Source: Mageeibacillus sp. UBA5770 (GTDB lineage: Bacteria; Bacillota_A; Clostridia; Saccharofermentanales; Saccharofermentanaceae). From it: 13,800 nt of DNA. Below the pieces are notes generated by a model that was not told the origin of the DNA, did no database searches, and worked only from the letters and a program-made list of their open reading frames with translations. The stretch is taken from contig DIEQ01000057.1 in assembly GCA_002418705.1 (NCBI GenBank), positions 14,747 to 28,546 on the forward strand, written 5' to 3'. The translations under genes and the position numbers were made by a program. This document shows, in pieces, positions 10,986 to 13,800 of this stretch (its first letter is position 1; each line of letters opens with the position of its first letter).

Positions 10986-11678
10986 TCAAACCCTGAGAAA
11001 ATAAGATTCGAAAGCGATATAGACCCATGGAATGAAGATTGCGGGTATCATATTGGCAACCTTAATCTGTCTGACTTCGAGAAAATTGAAGCCAAGAGCT
11101 GCGATCAGAAGACTTCCGACAGCGGACATTTCGCGGATGATATCAGCTGTGAGCCAGTCCTTGACAAATATGGCTCCGAGCGTAATGCCACCCTCATACA
11201 GAAAAACGGGTATAGCTGAAAACAGAACGCCTATCCCCATGGTGGACGCAAAGACGATCGAAATGACGCCGTCCAGTATCGATTTGGCGTACAGCATTTC
11301 GTGATTGCCCTGAAGACCGCTGTTCAGGGATCCGACGATGGCCATCGATCCGGTACAGAACAGCAGGCTGGCCATGATGAAGCCCTTGGCGAATTTACCC
11401 TCGCCAAAGCCCATTTTCCGCTCGGCCCACTTGCCGATATTATTCATGCCCTTGTCGATATCCAGGAGCTCGCCGATAACGCTGCCGATGACCATGCTCA
11501 TGATCAGCAGCATGACCCGCTTGTTTTCAAACGCTCCGGACAGGCCTATATAAATGATGGATAGGCCGATAGCCTTTCTAATGATTTCATCGAATCGTTC
11601 CGGGATTCCGCGGATCGCGAAGGTTCCCACGAGGCTGCAGATCACGATCGCAGCCGCGTTGACAATTGGTCCTAGCAT
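10986..11678 (-). CDS. DUF554 family membrane protein (YdfK/YqgA-like)
   Basis: A 230-residue integral membrane protein, function unknown. Hydrophobic segments fall at roughly 3-22, 36-50, 54-70, 97-117, 135-158, 160-175, 186-200 and 208-226, which suits a seven- to eight-helix protein. The family hallmark is FCTGSMAIVGSLNSGL (107-122); MLGPIVNAAAIVICSLVG at the N-terminus also fits. The start ATG at 11678 has AAAGGAGA at a good distance. It lies 24 bases after the DNA glycosylase and is probably the last gene of that three-gene unit. No terminator is visible after it, so some transcripts may enter groES. The context gives no functional clue. Confidence 0.88.
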   Translation of the reverse strand: MLGPIVNAAAIVICSLVGTFAIRGIPERFDEIIRKAIGLSIIYIGLSGAFENKRVMLLIMSMVIGSVIGELLDIDKGMNNIGKWAERKMGFGEGKFAKGFIMASLLFCTGSMAIVGSLNSGLQGNHEMLYAKSILDGVISIVFASTMGIGVLFSAIPVFLYEGGITLGAIFVKDWLTADIIREMSAVGSLLIAALGFNFLEVRQIKVANMIPAIFIPWVYIAFESYFLRV

Positions 11679-11702
11679 GGTCTTTCTCCTTTGATTATCG
11701 AT

Positions 11703-12587
11703 TTACCTGAAATGCAGCCGCGCATACTGAAACAGATATTGCTGCGCAAAGCCCGCCAGCTCGCCGAATTCCGACTTGGCATAGGCGATTATTTCCTTTG
11801 TATTGTTTTCGTCAAGACCATATAGACGCGCCATCGCCCTCCTGATCCAGACGTCCGTCGGAAATCTGTCATAAAAACCCATCCCGAACAGCATCACGCA
11901 GTCAGCCACCTTTGGCCCGACCCCATGCAGCTCCAGCAGATAGGTTTCCGCTTCATCTGCTGAACGGCTTTGGGCCTGATAAAGCGTCCGTCCGCCGTCC
12001 GCCGCGACTCGCGCCGCTGTGTCCAGGATATACCCGGCCCTGTATCCGAGTCGGCAGGCGTCCACGCTTGCAGGAGAGCATGTTCCCAATGCCTCCGGCT
12101 TCGGGAATGCGAACAGCAGCTTTCCTCCACCGCCCTGAACAGGTTCTCCGTAAGCGGCGCACAGGCTGGCAACACATTTTTTGATTCTGGGTATGTTGGC
12201 GTTCTGGGAAATGATGAATGAAACCAGCGTCTCCCAAGGATCCTGTCTCAGAAGCCTGATGCCCGCGCCGCCGGCGGCCGCCTCGCGCATGCCGGCATCA
12301 TGGGAGGCCAGCTTTTCCACGATCGTCCCATAGTCGCGTTCCAGATCGAAATAAACCTTCCATATGCCTTCAAATTCGTTTGCCGTGCAACCGGAAAAAA
12401 TGAGCCGCTCCCTGACCTGCGCGACATTGATGGCTCTGGTGAAGGCAATGCCTGAGAAGCTGCCGTCCGTTTCGCGCTGCCAGCGGAAGCACTGGCCGCA
12501 TTCAAGTGTCTGCTCCAGATCAAATTCATCCGGCTTCTCAGCCACGATATGCCGTTGCCGATCGTCCCAATAGTATTCCAAACCCAT
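11703..12587 (-). CDS. ogg: 8-oxoguanine DNA glycosylase/AP lyase (OGG1 type)
   Basis: Base-excision repair enzyme that removes oxidised guanine and cuts the abasic site. Of the 294 residues, about 5-115 form an OGG_N-like domain (FDLEQTLECGQCFRW, 22-36). The helix-hairpin-helix glycosylase domain follows, with SFIISQNANIPRI (123-135). The HhH motif LHGVGPKVADC (220-230) has the Schiff-base lysine Lys226, and PTDVW has the catalytic Asp245. Both catalytic residues are intact. The start ATG at 12587 has AGGGGAC upstream, overlapping the stop of the preceding gene (8-base gap), so translation is likely coupled. OGG1-type rather than MutM-type repair is known in Clostridia. The nearest relatives could prefer other oxidised purines. 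Confidence 0.92.
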   Translation of the reverse strand: MGLEYYWDDRQRHIVAEKPDEFDLEQTLECGQCFRWQRETDGSFSGIAFTRAINVAQVRERLIFSGCTANEFEGIWKVYFDLERDYGTIVEKLASHDAGMREAAAGGAGIRLLRQDPWETLVSFIISQNANIPRIKKCVASLCAAYGEPVQGGGGKLLFAFPKPEALGTCSPASVDACRLGYRAGYILDTAARVAADGGRTLYQAQSRSADEAETYLLELHGVGPKVADCVMLFGMGFYDRFPTDVWIRRAMARLYGLDENNTKEIIAYAKSEFGELAGFAQQYLFQYARLHFR

Positions 12588-12595
12588 GACGTCCC

Positions 12596-13399
12596 CTATT
12601 TCAATCCCCGAACCTCTATGTTGACGGCGCTGATGTTGAACGCCGTCATCCTGTCGACCATATCGGCGATGGATTTTTGAAATATCTTTGCCGTTTCTAT
12701 GATCTGGCAGCCGTATTCCATGATCGCGAGGACCTGGATCGAGATACCCTTCTCTTCGCCGGTCACAACGACTCTTTGTACTGATGCAATGCCAGCCGTG
12801 CCGCTTGCCAGATTACCGACGATATCGCTGATGACTTTATCCGAAATCACAAAATCCCCAAGATAGCTGAAGGTAGGACGCACAACCGATTTTTCCGATA
12901 TCGCGCGCTTGCTTCCCCATACTTTGAAAATCTTGAGCGGGTCCAGCAGATAGCCCGAAAAGTGTTGCCTCAGCTGGAATGTCGGTACCGGTATGACATG
13001 CTTCCCCAGCTCCTTCCGCTGCCTGATGGCCGTTTCGATCTCCTGCTCGGTCGCAATGGTCTCGATCGATATCATTTCGCCGATGTCGGGCAGCTCGAGA
13101 CGTGCCGCGATCTTGCGGATCATGCCTTCCGAGGTGCCCAGTATCAAAATGGAATCCGGTTTTTTCTCTCTGATGGCCTGCGCGACGGCAGCCCGGTGGC
13201 TGTCGTTGATAAAGAGCGCAGTTTTGATGGCTCCTACTTTTGTGGCTTCCCTTTTCGCGGATCTGCCGGCCAGGATGCTCGTCCCGGAAATCAAAAGGCC
13301 ATCGTCGATAATGAAGTCGATATCCTTTTCCTTGGACACGTTCATCGCCTGATAGCTTTTTCCTGTTCCGCTTTTGCCGACTAAACCGTATACATTCAT
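12596..13399 (-). CDS. P-loop nucleotide-binding protein fused to an Asp23/Gls24-like domain
   Basis: A 267-residue soluble protein of unknown role. The N-terminus is a nucleotide-binding domain with Walker A GKSGTGKS (8-15), a Walker B-like strand DFIIDDG (28-34) and an ILILGTSEGM strand-loop (84-93). The C-terminal part (about 180-267) resembles Asp23/Gls24 (DUF322): VISDKVISDIVGNLA, IQVLAIMEYG and NISAVNIEVRGLK. That pattern recognition is from memory. I chose the ATG at 13399, preceded by AGGGGAG at six bases; the in-frame GTG at 13435 has no site. Asp23 proteins are linked to the envelope and alkaline stress in Gram-positives, so nucleotide-dependent assembly at the envelope is an inference only. 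First gene of a unit with the glycosylase and DUF554 genes. Confidence 0.82.
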   Translation of the reverse strand: MNVYGLVGKSGTGKSYQAMNVSKEKDIDFIIDDGLLISGTSILAGRSAKREATKVGAIKTALFINDSHRAAVAQAIREKKPDSILILGTSEGMIRKIAARLELPDIGEMISIETIATEQEIETAIRQRKELGKHVIPVPTFQLRQHFSGYLLDPLKIFKVWGSKRAISEKSVVRPTFSYLGDFVISDKVISDIVGNLASGTAGIASVQRVVVTGEEKGISIQVLAIMEYGCQIIETAKIFQKSIADMVDRMTAFNISAVNIEVRGLK

Positions 13400-13456
13400 A
13401 TCGTTCTCCCCTGCGTCCTGTTTGATTGATTTCACGCCATTAAGCTCAAAATCATA

Positions 13457-13489
13457 TTGTTATCGCAAAAACGTTCTGATATAATTATA
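13457..13489. promoter_or_regulatory. Divergent promoter region with a palindromic -10
   Basis: On the plus strand TTGTTA (13457-13462), a 17-base spacer and TATAAT (13480-13485) with an upstream TG-n form a good promoter for the ferredoxin gene. On the minus strand TATAAT also reads at 13489-13484, for the P-loop/Asp23 unit, though its -35 is poor (TTGGCT at 19 bases). The two -10 boxes overlap in the palindrome TATAATTATA. Confidence 0.65.
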
Positions 13490-13500
13490 CTACTTTATAA

Positions 13501-13698
<198 letters not shown>

Positions 13699-13728
13699 GT
13701 CATTTGTCTAAATAAGCTTTAAAGAATC

Positions 13729-13762
13729 AATAACCGTTTCGTTAGAAACGGTTATTTTCTTA
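13729..13762 (+). terminator. Intrinsic terminator of the ferredoxin gene
   Basis: AATAACCGTTTC (13729-13740) pairs perfectly with GAAACGGTTATT (13745-13756) around GTTA, followed by TTCTT. It begins 30 bases after the stop codon. Confidence 0.9.
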
Positions 13763-13765
13763 ATA

Positions 13766-13800
13766 GTTCACCCGATTTACGAAGTAAATCGTTGGTGAAC
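13766..13800. repeat. Inverted repeat at the right edge
   Basis: GTTCACC-C-GATTTAC (13766-13780) mirrors GTAAATC-GTT-GGTGAAC (13784-13800) around GAA, giving two seven-pair helices split by a small asymmetric bulge. It starts four bases after the ferredoxin terminator and ends exactly at the window edge, so it could extend. It may be a second terminator for a convergent gene or a dispersed palindromic repeat. Confidence 0.5.

Noticed and set aside
13400..13435. Upstream GTG start of the P-loop/Asp23 protein
   Set aside because: No ribosome binding site, and the P-loop strand begins naturally at the ATG at 13399 behind AGGGGAG.

Overview
The window looks like an ordinary chromosomal segment of a strictly anaerobic Firmicute of the class Clostridia. 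The lineage call is an inference. It rests on strong AGGAGG-type ribosome binding sites, TTG start use, a CIRCE-controlled groES-groEL operon, a 2[4Fe-4S] clostridial ferredoxin, an Asp23/Gls24-type protein and an HD-GYP protein. Coding DNA is moderately GC-rich with AT-rich spacers. Thirteen genes lie on the minus strand and one, the ferredoxin, on the plus strand. No tRNA, rRNA, CRISPR array, insertion sequence or phage gene was seen, and no stretch above 300 bases lacks a gene.

Reading in the direction of transcription, from high to low coordinates: a divergent promoter near 13457-13489 serves the plus-strand ferredoxin gene and a minus-strand cluster. That cluster holds a P-loop/Asp23 fusion protein, an OGG-type DNA glycosylase and a DUF554 membrane protein, with gaps of only 8 and 24 bases. 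Next comes groES-groEL with its own promoter and a perfect CIRCE operator, closed by a strong terminator. mscL follows as a single gene between its own promoter and terminator, then a DUF4153 multi-spanning membrane protein. A flavodoxin-like gene and a membrane-anchored HD-GYP gene form a pair behind an extended -10 promoter. A homoserine dehydrogenase-like gene lies behind an apparent intrinsic terminator, and is followed by a VanY-type carboxypeptidase, guaB and guaA. The last two are the consecutive steps IMP to XMP to GMP; guaA runs off the left edge.

Most of this is housekeeping: guanine nucleotide synthesis, protein folding, oxidized-base repair, osmotic safety valve, electron transfer. 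I see no clear new multigene system. The points that deserve a second look are: (1) a sodium-pump decarboxylase beta-subunit-like motif (IGIIGGADGPTSIF) in the extracytoplasmic stalk of the carboxypeptidase; (2) the P-loop/Asp23 fusion; (3) a terminator with an alternative long-range pairing just ahead of the homoserine dehydrogenase-like gene; (4) a palindromic, bidirectional -10 element; and (5) a truncated, divergent homoserine dehydrogenase without an ACT domain.
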